Shown one piece after another: positions 21,057 to 33,693 of a stretch of DNA of 64,000 bases; the stretch's first letter is position 1; every line of letters starts with the position of its first letter. The position numbers and the translations under genes are program-made. The notes below the pieces were generated by a model. The model did not search any database. It had not been told where the DNA came from and saw only the letters and a program-made list of their open reading frames with translations. This DNA comes from Crossaster papposus (lineage: Eukaryota; Echinodermata; Asteroidea; Velatida; Solasteridae). The stretch covers positions 992,001 through 1,056,000 of the forward strand of contig JBAIAA010000446.1 of assembly GCA_037893245.1 (NCBI GenBank), read 5' to 3'.

Positions 21057-24000
21057 TTAGGGAAGACGAGCACGACGAGCCAGTTTGATGAGTGGTTCAT
21101 CGTCATCTGTAGAGTCTACAGTTGAAGATGAATCTCCAGACGAATCTGCATCCTCAGAATCTTCCGAATCGGTCTCTGCTGGTTCAGGCGACTTAGGAGG
21201 TGGACGTGGGCAAGTGATGTCCCGTGTCGAGGCACTGCAAAACTCTCGGATGTGCTTGTGCAAATACTCCATGCGGGCAAAGGACAAACCTTGGATTAGC
21301 AGAGGCTCAGGCAAGACCCTCGGTGGCAGGTTAGATGCATCCAAGAGAAGTTGGAACTCCTGTTCAACACTCTCTGCATGCAGCTTGGAGAACACCTTTC
21401 CAGGGTGATCATGACTAAACCTGAAGTGAATAAAATGAGGGAAAAATCATAGGATCAAAAATTGTGTTGGCATTTTTGGAGATTGACCTTCATAATAATT
21501 ATCTTATCCTTCAAAATATTGAAACAAACAAGTTTTTATACATGTGATGGTGTATCACAAGACTACAATAATAAGTAAACAATAAATCTTACCTCATGTG
21601 GTGGCAAGACTTGATCTTCGGCATAGGTCGAAAATATGGGGACAGGAACTCCTGCCAGTTGTACGTTGGGACGATGCCATGGCCCTTCTCTGTGCCAACA
21701 ACTCGTGGCACATTTACCCCCTTCACCGAGCTTGACCGTACCACTTCTAAGTCAGCCAAGCAGCTGACCATGGTTCTGCGGTACCTCTGCTTTACTAAGC
21801 CAAAACACCAATCAGGGGCAAATTTGGTGTGTCCGGCAATCATAAAGTTCACGGTGATGGACTTATGTAACCTTGTCATTGCTCTCCAGGCAAAATACCA
21901 CATTACGTATTTGTTTTTATTTTGCCCTCCACAGTTGTCACAGTGTAAATGTACCTGTTCTTCCCCGAGACCAAAGTTCTCAAAGAAGTCGTGCAAATAG
22001 CTGATGACGGCATTTGACCCCTTGCCAACCGAAACACCTTCGTCTATTAGGTAGTTGGCCTGTTGAGGGATTGCTTCACAGCACACTCCAAAGATCCCAC
22101 ACTTTCTAGGACAGAGAAAGTACATGGGCCCAGGCTGAAGGGGGTCACTTGGATAGTGGACTTGCTGGGCAAAGTCAAAAGCATAATGCATTTGACCAGG
22201 TCTGCTGCAGGCATCATTGCGGCCGAGCTTCTCCCCTTCGTTGACTGCTCTCTTAGCCTCCTCTACCATGTTGCGGTACAACTCCCTCTCCATGTAGACC
22301 AGACGCAGATGCTCCTCTTGGCATTGAAGGCGTTGGAGTTTCTGGTCCTCTGGCAAATTGGCGCTGCGGTACACCCCGTTGTTATTTTGTTGACATTGCC
22401 AACACAAGTCACTCATTGGTTTTGTTGTTAAGATGAAGGGTGTGTATCTTCTCCACATCTTTGTGAAGGTCGATCGCCTCGCAACCCTGTATTCTGGATC
22501 TCCTGTGAAAATAAAGCAATTTTTTTTTTCATTAAACAATTTAATGAATTATTAACATCAGACCTTTAAAATCGCGGCGTGAATAACATCAATTACATGT
22601 ACAGGGTATGTTTCTCAATTTTTTATTTTTTTTATTAACCCTAACTCCCTAGGGTGTGTGCAAAATCATATTGATTTCGGAGGATTTTAAGGACTGTAGG
22701 GTTTAAAAAATTAAATAAAACAAATATCAATGCAAATAACAACAACAAAATTGTTTACTCGTGTATGCAAGAGGTCTATAAAACCCCAAACAGAAATAAA
22801 CAACATTCTACCTGCTACAAGACGGTCTTCGTTCGTTGACTCGAGCTGCGATTTGTACTGCCGCCATATTATTGATTTATTGTCCCGCGACGGAAGGAGT
22901 CTCACTCGGGGGTCAGAACACTTGACCCCTGGTATGCGACCTGGAATGACCATGCCCTCCCTCTCTGCATAGTTCACGATGAATGTGATGGCTCGGGTGA
23001 CGTCCTTGTCTGTCAATGCTCGTGTGTTATTCCTCCTCCCCCCAGCTCTGGTTTTAATTGGAACAACGCCGTTCTGTTCATAATGCCGAATGATGCTGGA
23101 CAGCTGGTCATTTCCAATACTAAAAATAAAATACAAATCATTATAAATATCAATAAAGCCTGTATTTTACCGTTACAAAGCAGTGAAATAATACAAATCA
23201 CATGCCAAAATTAAGTCGTAAAAAGAACCTCAAGCCCATTTTTATTTTGAACCCCAATAGTACTTGAATCTAAAATTTAAAACAAAACATTACTCACTAT
23301 AAACACTACTGTTACTTTTGGATTACTAAGTCATTATTGTTTTCATGGATATAACAATCTTAATTTCATGCGGAAGAACGCAAATATAAATATTTTGGTT
23401 GCACCTCAACAAGAACAAAAGTGATTATATTTATTGTAAAAGCATGCTTAGCCTTAATTGTTTTTCTTAATTGAACATTATACTTACTTGTGCATGAAAA
23501 GAAATGATTTGCGGCAGACATGTGTTCCGTCGACGAGGTACGTCACTCGGCTTCTCGTTCTGTCTGTTTGACGTGCCCGTTTAGAGCATAGATTTTTTAT
23601 ATTTTTTTTTATTGTTGAGCTGATTCGTCCCATTATGAACATCTTTCTCTCTCGCTTCGTCATCTCTGCATCAGACATCTGTGCACGCAGCTGCAAGATG
23701 TAGGCTGGCTCAAACTGGTTGGTACAAGGATCTTTGTTTGGGGGGCATGTACACTTGCTAAAGTTATTAATTTTGGCCAACTCTTCGTCATTGTCTGGAG
23801 AGGTCCAGTCATCGGTACCTTCAATATCGATGATTTGCTGGGCAAGGTCAGGTACCAGGCCAACAGCACCGTCTGCTGCACCGTCTATCTCCTCTTCAAC
23901 TTCAGATTCCGATGAAGGAAAATCATCGATGTCCATGGGTTCCGGCTCAGACAAATCTGAGTACAGGTCATCATTCACATCATCATCATCATCTGAAGAA

Positions 24001-24146
24001 ATACTGTCCACGAAATATTTGTTCAGAAGATCAGACAAATTTGCGCTGTCCCTCCCCGACAAGCCAAGAACGAGTGCTTCGTTTAACGCTGTCTTCAGCG
24101 TCGACGAGTCAGATTTCCCCGACGAGGTTGCAGCCTTGTCCGCCAT
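21057..24146 (-). CDS. DUF7869-type gene, four exons, apparently complete
   Basis: Exons 24146-23488, 23119-22812, 22502-21593 and 21420-21057 join at GT/AG sites with matching phases into 746 residues, ATG to stop. Exon 1 has an acidic N-terminus, a CTCPPNKDPC cysteine cluster and TYLVDGTHVCRKSFLFMH. Exon 2 looks helix-turn-helix-like (DQLSSIIRHYEQNG) and continues to PGRIPGVKCSDPRVRLLPS. Exon 3 has DLCWQC (354-359), DFAQQVHYP (from about 432), NYLIDEG (472-478), DNCGGQNKN (511-519) and GHTKFAPD (546-553). The C-terminus is again acidic. This architecture is common and multi-copy in marine invertebrates. The family label is from memory. Conserved Asp-rich motifs suggest an RNase-H-like nuclease or a domesticated or mobile transposase (inference). 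No terminal repeats were found around it. Confidence 0.8.
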
Positions 24147-25212
24147 GGAATCGGGCTGCTTTCGTGACCTTTCCGTTGTGAAATATCACAAATATGTTTG
24201 GTAACTAATACTGGATAATAACTCACTTCAATAGGCGTAAAATCGATGTCAAACACCCACTTCTAAACACGGAAATATCTCTCTAGTCTAACAGTAGCTA
24301 GCTACAGTAGCTTACCGCTCTCGGCATGCAGCGCGGCGCGTTCCACGTTGGCTAATTCTCGTACAAACGAGATAGTCTGGTTCTCAATGCTAGCGCAAAA
24401 AAAATGTACTGATAATGTACATGAACGTTCTAAGGGAACTCAACGATAGAGTAGATCATGTGATGCAAATTGACGAATCATGCTTCTCGTTATAGACGAC
24501 CTAAGCAACAAGAAAATGGTTGTTTACAAGTTTTAGCTCAGTAAAGTGCGCTCCTACTGGCTTATTATGACGTCATTTCCCAATTTTATCAATGAAAATA
24601 AATTCTGCAAGACGCCAGCTTTACGGTGATACCAAATTTGTCAAGGGGGGGGAGTGTTCCGCTTTGTATGAAAGCTATTTATTTTCGGTAACTTTGCGGT
24701 GATTTGCGAACTTTTGTATAAGTCCACGCTTCTATTGTTCACCGACATCGCTCCGAAAATGGGGAAAATAAGTATTTTACGTTAACTAATTTTACTAATT
24801 TTTAGATTAAAATGATAGACGAATATGTATAGTATATGATCATCCCCTAAATTTTTTTTGACGATTCCACCCCGAAATGACTTTGCACGCTGTTTACGCA
24901 AAATGAATCGGTGCGACTTTGTCCGGGTTTCGTGGGAACAGGTCACATATGGCAAACTGTACACACAAACTGTTGGACTTTGATTCTGGAGGTATGCCTA
25001 ACCCAGTGTAAAAGACTGTCAGCTTAGGGGTCCAGTACCCATCCTAACGGATTTCAACAAAACCTGGTGTTGAAGTTTGACTGGATGGGGATTGGGGTGT
25101 GGTACACAAGGTATTGGTGTAAGAATTCATTTTACAGTATATAAAATATCTCACATACGCTGTTGACATGTTTGTTGATAATTTCAATTGTAAATGTGAA
25201 TGTTTATTGTAG
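24147..25212. other. Intergenic, with fragment of a dispersed repeat
   Basis: No gene recognised. The segment 24914-24952 is the reverse complement of 692-730 (core phrase TGACCTGTTCCCACGAAACC), so a dispersed element has left copies in both places. The minus-strand gene's promoter should lie just right of 24146. Confidence 0.5.
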
Positions 25213-25383
25213 TTATGAATGCGATGACTATATTCTGAATGACAATGCACCGGGTGATTTGAAACTGCTGCGTACAACCTTGGATGCGATCACCAAACAA
25301 TTGCTGTATGAAAGTCAGACGAGGAGTGGTCGTCGTCTCTTGAGGGCGCTGTCCGTTGACACTGGAGAACAAATCAAACGCAG
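25213..25383 (+). CDS. Candidate internal exon, unrecognised
   Basis: A 171-bp open stretch preceded by a pyrimidine-rich TTTATTGTAG acceptor and followed by a GCAG/GTATTT donor. Its length is a multiple of three. It encodes [19 protein letters not shown]...[20 protein letters not shown], mixed-composition peptide without a recognised domain. No partner exons could be joined with confidence. It may belong to a host gene extending beyond the recognisable sequence, or be chance. Confidence 0.4.
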
Positions 25384-25396
25384 GTATTTGTGAATT

Positions 25397-25736
25397 ATGC
25401 TGCGTTCCAATCGCGTCGTGTTTATCGTGTTCACGAGTTCACGAGTCGTATAATGGCGTTCTAATCGCCTGGTAACTCGTGTTCACCAGTGGTGAACTCG
25501 AGGTGGGTTTTTTTTTCTCCATGTTCACGACTTCATAACCAATGAAATACTCGCGCATGCGTGTTGGTTCACGTACGAGTTCTTGCTCGATAAAGAATGT
25601 CCTTACCGCACGACTAACTCGTCTGTGCGCAAGCGTCTTGGTGAGTAGAGTTTGGAATGCAACCCACTCGTGAAAATGGAGAAATTCACGGTGAACACGA
25701 TAAATATGACGCGATTGGAAGTTTGAAACGCAGCAT
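25397..25736. mobile_element. MITE-like element, ATGCTGCGTT termini
   Basis: The left end ATGCTGCGTTCCAATCGCGT and the right end (inverse of ATGCTGCGTTTCAAAC) share CCAATCGCGTC and TTTATCGTGTTCAC at similar depth. This gives imperfect inverted repeats of about 50 bp. The 340-bp element has no coding capacity. The target duplication is unclear. Confidence 0.65.
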
Positions 25737-25768
25737 GTATCCCCGGCTAGCGAATTGTTTTTTCACCG

Positions 25769-26119
25769 TAGGTGGGTGAGTCAAACTTCATGAATTATTC
25801 AGTAGTTGTATTGATCACTGTACAACACTTAGGTTCTAGGTCTCTTTTCCCCTTTAAATTAAAAATTATCCAAAGATTTTAATTTGACTAGAAAAAAAGT
25901 GACCTACAGCAGGATTCGAACCAGGGATCTTAAATTCATAGCCCATCCCACTATCCACTACACTACGTATAGCAGTTCGACAACTGCTGTTCTTTAAAGC
26001 GATTTTAACTTGTTAACTATAACAACAATGCTGTGACGTCATGTTTTATTCTGATGAATAAACATAACTTCTTATCCAAACTACTGAATAATTCAAAAAG
26101 TTTGACTCGCCCACCTGTA
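25769..26119. mobile_element. Inverted-repeat element containing a tRNA-like sequence
   Basis: Terminal arms start GGTGGGTGAGTCAAACTT and match the inverse of the right end through GAATTATTCAGTAGTT, about 40 bp. The interior holds a tRNA-like segment on the minus strand (25913-25995). The element is non-coding. Confidence 0.7.
25913..25995 (-). ncRNA. tRNA-like / SINE-like segment
   Basis: Read on the minus strand, TAGTGTAGTGG resembles a tRNA A box and GGTTCGAATCC is a perfect B box at about the normal distance. The acceptor and T stems do not pair properly, so this is not a functional tRNA. It looks like a tRNA-derived SINE head or a tRNA pseudogene captured in an inverted-repeat element. 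Confidence 0.6.
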
Positions 26120-26935
26120 CCGTACCTACGAACAAAAATTCTCCCCCGGCTAGACTCCGTGCAACTGACCTCTAGTGGCCGTTAAATCCAAGATTTGCAT
26201 CCCATGTGTTTTTTTTTGTCAAATTCTAATGCCGCGAAGCCTCCGAGGAAAGTTGATTTCCGAAGTGAAGGTTTTCTCTAAATTTTCGCTGTACTAAGTA
26301 CAACTCAGTAGTAGGTAAGTTAAACCCCGCCACTCACTTCATATTTGAATACTAGGGTAAACACCCAAACAAATCTGCAAATAAACCTGGCCGACATTCT
26401 GACAAACAAACCTGATACTGAATGTGCGCAAACCTATGGAGCCGAGTACCAGTTTTTTATCGATCGGTTGATTTCAACAGGTGGCGCCCTGTGCTACGGC
26501 GTACTTAGTAAAGAAAGGGAGCATCGCGCGCACGGCTAACCACTCGAAAATATGTCGTCAAAAAAATTCCTCAATCTAAAAAGAAGACCAACTCTCATTG
26601 TATTTGAGGGCCAGAGGTGTTGTAGTAAATGATGAAAAGCACAAAGAGCTTGCCGAGAAGGCATACCGGGCCGAAAAGCTTGGTTTAGTTACAAAACCGC
26701 TCCCTTTGTCTCCCCATCATGCTTTGCGCTACGTCTTTGGGATTGCGATCAGCAACCTTATGTATGCTTTTATATTGTATTTTGAGAATAATTGTGGAAA
26801 TCTTTTCACACATTGTTGCACTAGTAATTAAATTTAATAAAGCCTAGCATTTAGCCAATTTGATGTCGAACGTTAGACTGAACAATGTATTTTTAAGGTC
26901 GAACAAAACAAAACATGCTGTCACGTGGGTTTGTT
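26120..26935. other. Intergenic with weak SAP-like exon fragment
   Basis: Around 26583-26690 (plus) one frame reads KEDQLSLYLRARGVVVNDEKHKELAEKAYRAEKLGL in pieces. It resembles a SAP-type DNA-binding helix pair, as seen near YqaJ-type nucleases in invertebrate mobile genes. An in-frame stop lies just upstream and no convincing donor is seen, so this is at best an isolated exon or a relic. Nothing else was recognised. Confidence 0.3.
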
Positions 26936-29900
26936 ATTTAAAATTCGGTCTCAGAATTCATTGCTCACAACTGAGCCAACTCGACCGTAGGTCCGATAAA
27001 TGGAAAGACACGCCGACCGTTGAGACACGCCGACCGTTGAGACACGCCGACCGTTGAGACACGCCGACCGTTGAGACACGCCGACCGTTGAGACACGCCG
27101 ACCGTTTGAGACACACCGACCGTTAAGACACGCTTACCGTTGAGACACGCCGACCGTTGAGACAGGCCGACCATTGAGACAGGCCGACCGTTGAGACAGG
27201 CCGACCGTTGAGACAGGCCGACCGTTGGGACACGCCGACCGTTTAGACAACTCGCCGTTGAGTGGGTTGAGTGGGTTGAGTGGGTTGAGTAGGGTGGGTA
27301 GGGTGGGTAGGGTGAGTAGGTGTAGAGAAGGGTGGGAAGGGTGAGTAGGTGTAGGGGAGGGTGAGTAGGTGTAGGGAAGGGTGAGTAGGGTGAGTAGGTG
27401 TAGGGAAGGGTGAGTAGGTGTAGGGAAGGGTGAGTAGGATGAGACAGGCCGACCGTTGAGACGACGCCGACCGTTGAGACACGCCGACCGTTGAGGTACG
27501 CCGACTGTTGAGACACGCCGACCGTTGAGACACGCCGACCGTTGAGACATGTGTCTCAACGGTCGACAGGTCTCGACACATCAAAGTGTCTCATTACGTC
27601 AACCCACGTCGACCCACGTCTTGACACGTCGACCCACGTCGAGACACGCCGACCGTAGGGTGAGTAGGTGTAGGGAAGGGTGGATAGGTGTAGGGAAGGG
27701 TGAGTAGGTGTAGGGAAGGGTGAGTAGGTGTAGGGAAGGGTGAGTAGGTGTAGGGAAGGGTGAGTAGGGTGAGACAGGCCGACCGTTGAGACGACGCCGA
27801 CCGTTGAGACACGCCGACCGTTGAGGTACGCCGACCGTTGAGACACGCCGACCGTTGAGACACGCCGACCGTTGAGACACGTGTCTCAATGGTCGACAGG
27901 TCTCGACACATCAAAGTGTCTCTTTACGTCGACCCACGTTGACCCACGTCTTGACACGTCGACCCACGTCGAGACACGCCGACCGTAGGGTGAGTAGGTG
28001 TAGGGAAGGGTGAGTAGGTGTAGCGAAGAATGAGTAGGTGTGGGGAAGGGTGAGTAGGGTGAGTAGGTGTAGGGAAGGGTGAGTAGGGTGAGACAGGCCG
28101 ACCGTTGAGACGACGCCGACCGTTGAGACACGCCGACCGTTGAGGTACGCCGACCGTTGAGACACGCCGACCGTTGAGACACGCCGACCGTTGAGACACG
28201 TGTCTCAACGGTCGACAGGTCTCGACACATCAAAGTGTCTCATTACGTCAACCCACGTCGACCCACGTCTTGACACGTCGACCCACGTCGAGACACGCCG
28301 ACCGTAGGGTGAGTAGGTGTAGGGAAGGGTGGATAGGTGTAGGGAAGGGTGAGTAGGTGTAGGGAAGGGTGGGTAGGTGTAGGGAAGGGTGAGTAGGTGT
28401 AGGGAAGGGTGAGTAGGTGTAGAGAAGGGTGAGTAGGGTGAGACAGGCCGACCGTTGAGACGACGCCGACCGTTGAGACACGCCGACCGTCGAGGTACGC
28501 CGACCGTTGAGACACGCTGACCGTTGAGACACGCCGACCGTTGAGACACGTGTCTCAATTGTCGACAGGTCTCGACACATCAAAGTGTCTCATTACGTCA
28601 ACCCACGTCGACCCACGTCTTGACACGTCGACCCACGTCGAGACACGCCGACCGTAGGGTGAGTAGGTGTAGGGAAGGGTGGGTAGGTGTAGGGAAGTTT
28701 GAGTAGGTGTAGGAAAGGGTGAGTAGGTGTAGGGAAGGGTGAGTAGGTGTAGGGAAGTGTGAGTAGGGTGAGACAGGCCGACCGTTAAGACGACGCCGAC
28801 CGTTGAGACACATCAAGGTCTCGACACATCAAGTAGGGTGAGTAGGTGTAGGGAAGTGTGAGTAGGGTGAGACAGGCCGACCGTTGAGACACGCCCACCG
28901 TTGAGGTACGCCGACCGTTGAGACACGCCAACCGTTGAGACACGCCGACCGTTGAGACACGCCGACCGTTGAGACACGCCGACCGTTGAGACACGCCGAC
29001 CGTTGTTATTCAAAATTCGGTCTCAGAATTCATTGCTCACAACTGAGCCAACTCGACCGTAGGTCCGATAAATGGAAAGACACGCCGACCGTTGAGACAC
29101 GCCGACCGTTGGGACACGCCGACTGTTGAGACACGCCGACCGTTGAGACACGCTTACCGTTGAGACACGCCGACCGTTGAGACAGGCCGACCGTTGAGAC
29201 AGGCCGACCGTTGAGACAGGCCGACCGTTGAGACAGGCCGACCGTTGAGACAGGCCGACCATTGGGACACGCCGACCGTTGAGACAAGCCGACCGTTGAG
29301 ACAACTCGCCGTTGAGTGGGTTGAGTGGGTTGAGTAGGGTGGGTAGGGTGAGTAGGTGTAGGGATGGGTGGGATGGGTGAGTAGGTGTAGGGGAGGGTGA
29401 GTAGGTGTAGGGAAGGGTGAGTAGGTGTAGGGAAGGGTGAGTAGGATGAGACAGGCTGACCGTTGAGACGACGCCGACCGTTGAGACACGCCGACTGTTG
29501 AGGTACGCCGACCGTTGAGACACGCCGACCGTTGAGACACGCCGACCGTTGAGACACGTGTCTCAATGGTCGACAGGTCTCGACACATCAAAGTGTCTCT
29601 TTACGTCGACCCACGTCGACCCACGTCTTGACACGTCGACCCACTTCGAGACACGCCGACCGTAGGGTGAGTAGGTGTAGGGAAGGGTGAGTAGGTGTAG
29701 CGAAGAATGAGTAGGTGTGGGGAAGGGTGAGTAGGTGTAGGGAAGGTTGAGTAGTTGTAGGGAAGGGTGAGTAGGGTGAGGCAGGCCGACCGTTGAGACG
29801 ACGCCGACCGTTGAGACACGCCGACCGTTGAGGTACGCCGACCGTTGAGACACGCCGACCGTTGAGACACGCCGACCGTTGAGACACGTGTCTCAACGGT

Positions 29901-32900
29901 CGACAGGTCTCGACACATCAAAGTGTCTCATTACGTCAACCCAAGTCGACCCACGTCTTGACACGTCGACCCACGTCGAGACACGCTGACCGTAGGTTGA
30001 GTAGGTGTAGGGAAGGGTGGATAGGTGTAGGGAAGGGTGAGTAGGTGTAGGGAAGGGTGAGTAGGTGTAGGGAAGGGTGAGTAGGTGTAGGGAAGGGTGA
30101 GTAGGTGTAGGGAAGGGTGAGTAGGGTGAGACAGGCCAACCGTTGAGACGACGCCGACCGTTGAGACACGCCGACCGTTGAGGTACGCTGACCGTTGAGA
30201 CACGCCGACCGTTAAGACACGCCGACCGTTGAGACACGTGTCTCAATGGTCGACAGGTCTCGACACATCAAAGTGTCTCTTTACGTCGACCCACGTCGAC
30301 CCACGTCTTGACACGTCGACCCACGTCGAGACACGCCGACCGTAGGGTGAGTAGGTGTAGGGAAGGGTGAGTAGGTGTAGCGAAGAATGAGTAGGTGTGG
30401 GGAAGGGTGAGTAGGTGTAGGGAAGGGTGAGTAGTTGTAGGGAAGGGTGAGTAGGGTGAGGCAGGCCGACCGTTGAGACGACGCCGACCGTTGAGACACG
30501 CCGACCGTTGAGGTACGCCGACCGTTGAGACACGCCGACCGTTGAGACACGCCGACCGTTGAGACACGTGTCTCAACGGTCGACAGGTCTCGACACATCA
30601 AAGTGTCTCATTACGTCAACCCAAGTCGACCCACGTCTTGACACGTCGACCCACGTCGAGACACGCTGACCGTAGGTTGAGTAGGTGTAGGGAAGGGTGG
30701 ATAGGTGTAGGGAAGTTTGAGTAGGTGTAGGAAAGGGTGAGTAGGTGTAGGGAAGGGTGAGTAGGTGTAGGGAAGTGTGAGTAGGGTGAGACAGGCCGAC
30801 CGTTAAGACGACGCCGACCGTTGAGACACATCAAGGTCTCGACACATCAAGTAGGGTGAGTAGGTGTAGGGAAGTGTGAGTAGGGTGAGACACGCCCACC
30901 GTTGAGGTACGCCGACCGTTGAGACACGCCAACCGTTGAGACACGCCGACCGTTGAGACACGCCGACCGTTGAGACACGCCGACCGTTGAGACACGCCGA
31001 CCGTTGAGACACGCCGACCGTTGTTATTCAAAATTCGGTCTCAGAATTCATTGCTCACAACTGAGCCAACTCGACCGTAGGTCCGATAAATGGAAAGACA
31101 CGCCGACCGTTGAGACACGCCGACCGTTGAGACACGCCGACTGTTGAGACACGCCGACCGTTGAGACACGCTTACCGTTGAGACACGCCGACCGTTGAGA
31201 CAGGCCGACTGTTGAGACAGGCCGACCGTTGAGACAGGCCGACCATTGGGACACGCCGACCGTTGAGACAAGCCGACCGTTGAGACAACTCGCCGTTGAG
31301 TGGGTTGAGTGGGTTGAGTAGGGTGGGTAGGGTGAGTAGGTGTAGGGATGGGTGGGATGGGTGAGTAGGTGTAGGGGAGGGTGAGTAGGTGTAGGGAAGG
31401 GTGAGTAGGTGTAGGGAAGGGTGAGTAGGATGAGACAGGCTGACCGTTGAGACGACGCCGACCGTTGAGACACGCCGACTGTTGAGGTACGCCGACCGTT
31501 GAGACACGCCGACCGTTGAGACACGCCGACCGTTGAGACACGTGTCTCAATGGTCGACAGGTCTCGACACATCAAAGTGTCTCTTTACGTCGACCCAAGT
31601 CGACCCACGTCTTGACACGTCGACCCACGTCGAGACACGCTGACCGTAGGTTGAGTAGGTGTAGGGAAGGGTGGATAGGTGTAGGGAAGGGTGAGTAGGT
31701 GTAGGGAAGGGTGAGTAGGTGTAGGGAAGGGTGAGTAGGTGTAGGGAAGGGTGAGTAGGTGTAGGGAAGGGTGAGTAGGGTGAGACAGGCCAACCGTTGA
31801 GACGACGCCGACCGTTGAGACACGCCGACCGTTGAGGTACGCCGACCGTTGAGACACGCCGACCGTTGAGACACGCCGACCGTTGAGACACGTGTCTCAA
31901 TGGTCGACAGGTCTCGACACATCAAAGTGTTTCTTTACGTCGACCCACGTCGACCCACGTCTTGACACGTCGACCCACGTCGAGACACGCCGACCGTAGG
32001 GTGAGTAGGTGTAGGGAAGGGTGAGTAGGTGTAGCGAAGAAAGAGTAGGTGTGGGGAAGGGTGAGTAGGTGTAGGGAAGGGTGAGTAGTTGTAGGGAAGG
32101 GTGAGTAGGGTGAGGCAGGCCGACCGTTGAGACGACGCCGACCGTTGAGACACGCCGACCGTTGAGGTACGCCGACCGTTGAGACACGCCGACCGTTGAG
32201 ACACGTGTCTCAACGGTCGACAGGTCTCGACACATCAAAGTGTCTCATTACGTCAACCCAAGTCGACCCACGTCTTGACACGTCGACCCACGTCGAGACA
32301 CGCTGACCGTAGGTTGAGTAGGTGTAGGGAAGGGTGGATAGGTGTAGGGAAGGGTGAGTAGGTGTAGGGAAGGGTGAGTAGGTGTAGGGAAGGGTGAGTA
32401 GGTGTAGGGAAGGGTGAGTAGGTGTAGGGAAGGCTGAGTAGGGTGAGACAGGCCAACCGTTGAGACGACGCCGACCGTTGAGACACGCCGACCGTTGAGG
32501 TACGCCGACCGTTGAGACACGCCGACCGTTGAGACACGCCGACCGTTGAGACACGTGTCTCAATGGTCGACAGGTCTCGACACATCAAAGTGTCTCTTTA
32601 CGTCGACCCACGTCGACCCACGTCTTGACACGTCGACCCACGTCGAGACACGCCGACCGTAGGGTGAGTAGGTGTAGGGAAGGGTGGATAGGTGTAGGGA
32701 AGGGTGAGTAGGTGTAGGGAAGGGTGAGTAGGTGTAGGGAAGGGTGAGTAGGTGTAGGGAAGGGTGAGTAGGTGTAGGGAAGGGTGAGTAGGGTGAGACA
32801 GGCCGACCGTTGAGACGACGCCGACCGTTGAGACACGCCGACCGTTGAGGTACGCCGACCGTTGAGACACGCCGACCGTTGAGACACGCCGACCGTTGAG

Positions 32901-33693
32901 ACACGTGTCTCAACGGTCGACAGGTCTCGACACATCAAAGTGTCTCATTACGTCAACCCACGTCTTGACACGTCGACCCACGTCGAGACACGCCGACCGT
33001 AGGGTGAGTAGGTGTAGGGAAGGGTGGGTAGGTGTAGGGAAGGGTGAGTAGGTGTAGGAAAGGGTGAGTAGGTGTAGGGAAGGGTGAGTAGGTGTAGGGA
33101 AGTGTGAGTAGGGTGAGACAGGCCGACCGTTGAGACGACGCCGACCGTTGAGACACGCCGACCGTTGAGGTACGCTGACCGTTGAGACACGCCGACCGTT
33201 GAGACACGCCGACCGTTGAGACATGTGTCTCAACGGTCGACAGGTCTCGACACATCAAAGTGTCTCATTACGTCAACCCACGTCGACCCACGTCTTGACA
33301 CGTCGACCCACGTCGAGACACGCCGACCGTAGGGTGAGTAGGTGTAGGGAAGGGTGGGTAGGTGTAGGGAAGGGTGGGTAGGTGTAGGAAAGGGTGAGTA
33401 GGTGTAGGGTAGGGTGAGTAGGTGTAGGGAAGGGTGAGACACGTCGACCCACGTTGAGACACATCGACCCACGTTGAGACACGTTGACCCACGTTGAGAC
33501 ACGCCGACCCACGTTGAGACACGCCGACCCACGTTGAGACACGCCGACCCACGTTGAGACACGCCGACCCACGTTGAGACACGCCGACCCACGTTGAGAC
33601 ACGCTGACCCACGTTGAGACACGCCGACCCACGTTGAGACAGGCCGACCGTTGAGACAGGCCGACCGTTGAGACACGCCGACTGTTGAGACAC
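26936..33693. repeat. Three-level satellite (17/21 bp, ~350 bp, ~2 kb)
   Basis: The lowest level has two motifs: a 17-bp unit (GTTGAGACACGCCGACC) and a 21-bp unit (GTGAGTAGGTGTAGGGAAGGG). Runs of both, plus a GTCGACCCACGTC segment and a CACGTG-centred palindrome, form a unit of about 320-354 bp. The palindrome occurs 14 times, near 27543, 27873, 28194, 28547, 29549, 29881, 30231, 30562, 31535, 31886, 32200, 32549, 32900 and 33219. A third level is set by a unique phrase (TCAGAATTCATTGCTCACAA) near 26953, 29025 and 31041, giving units of about 2.02-2.07 kb. The end (33440-33640) changes to an 18-bp variant. Minus-strand frames through it are artefacts. Confidence 0.9.

Noticed and set aside
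25913-25995. Functional tRNA gene
   Set aside because: A and B boxes are present, but acceptor and T stems do not pair.
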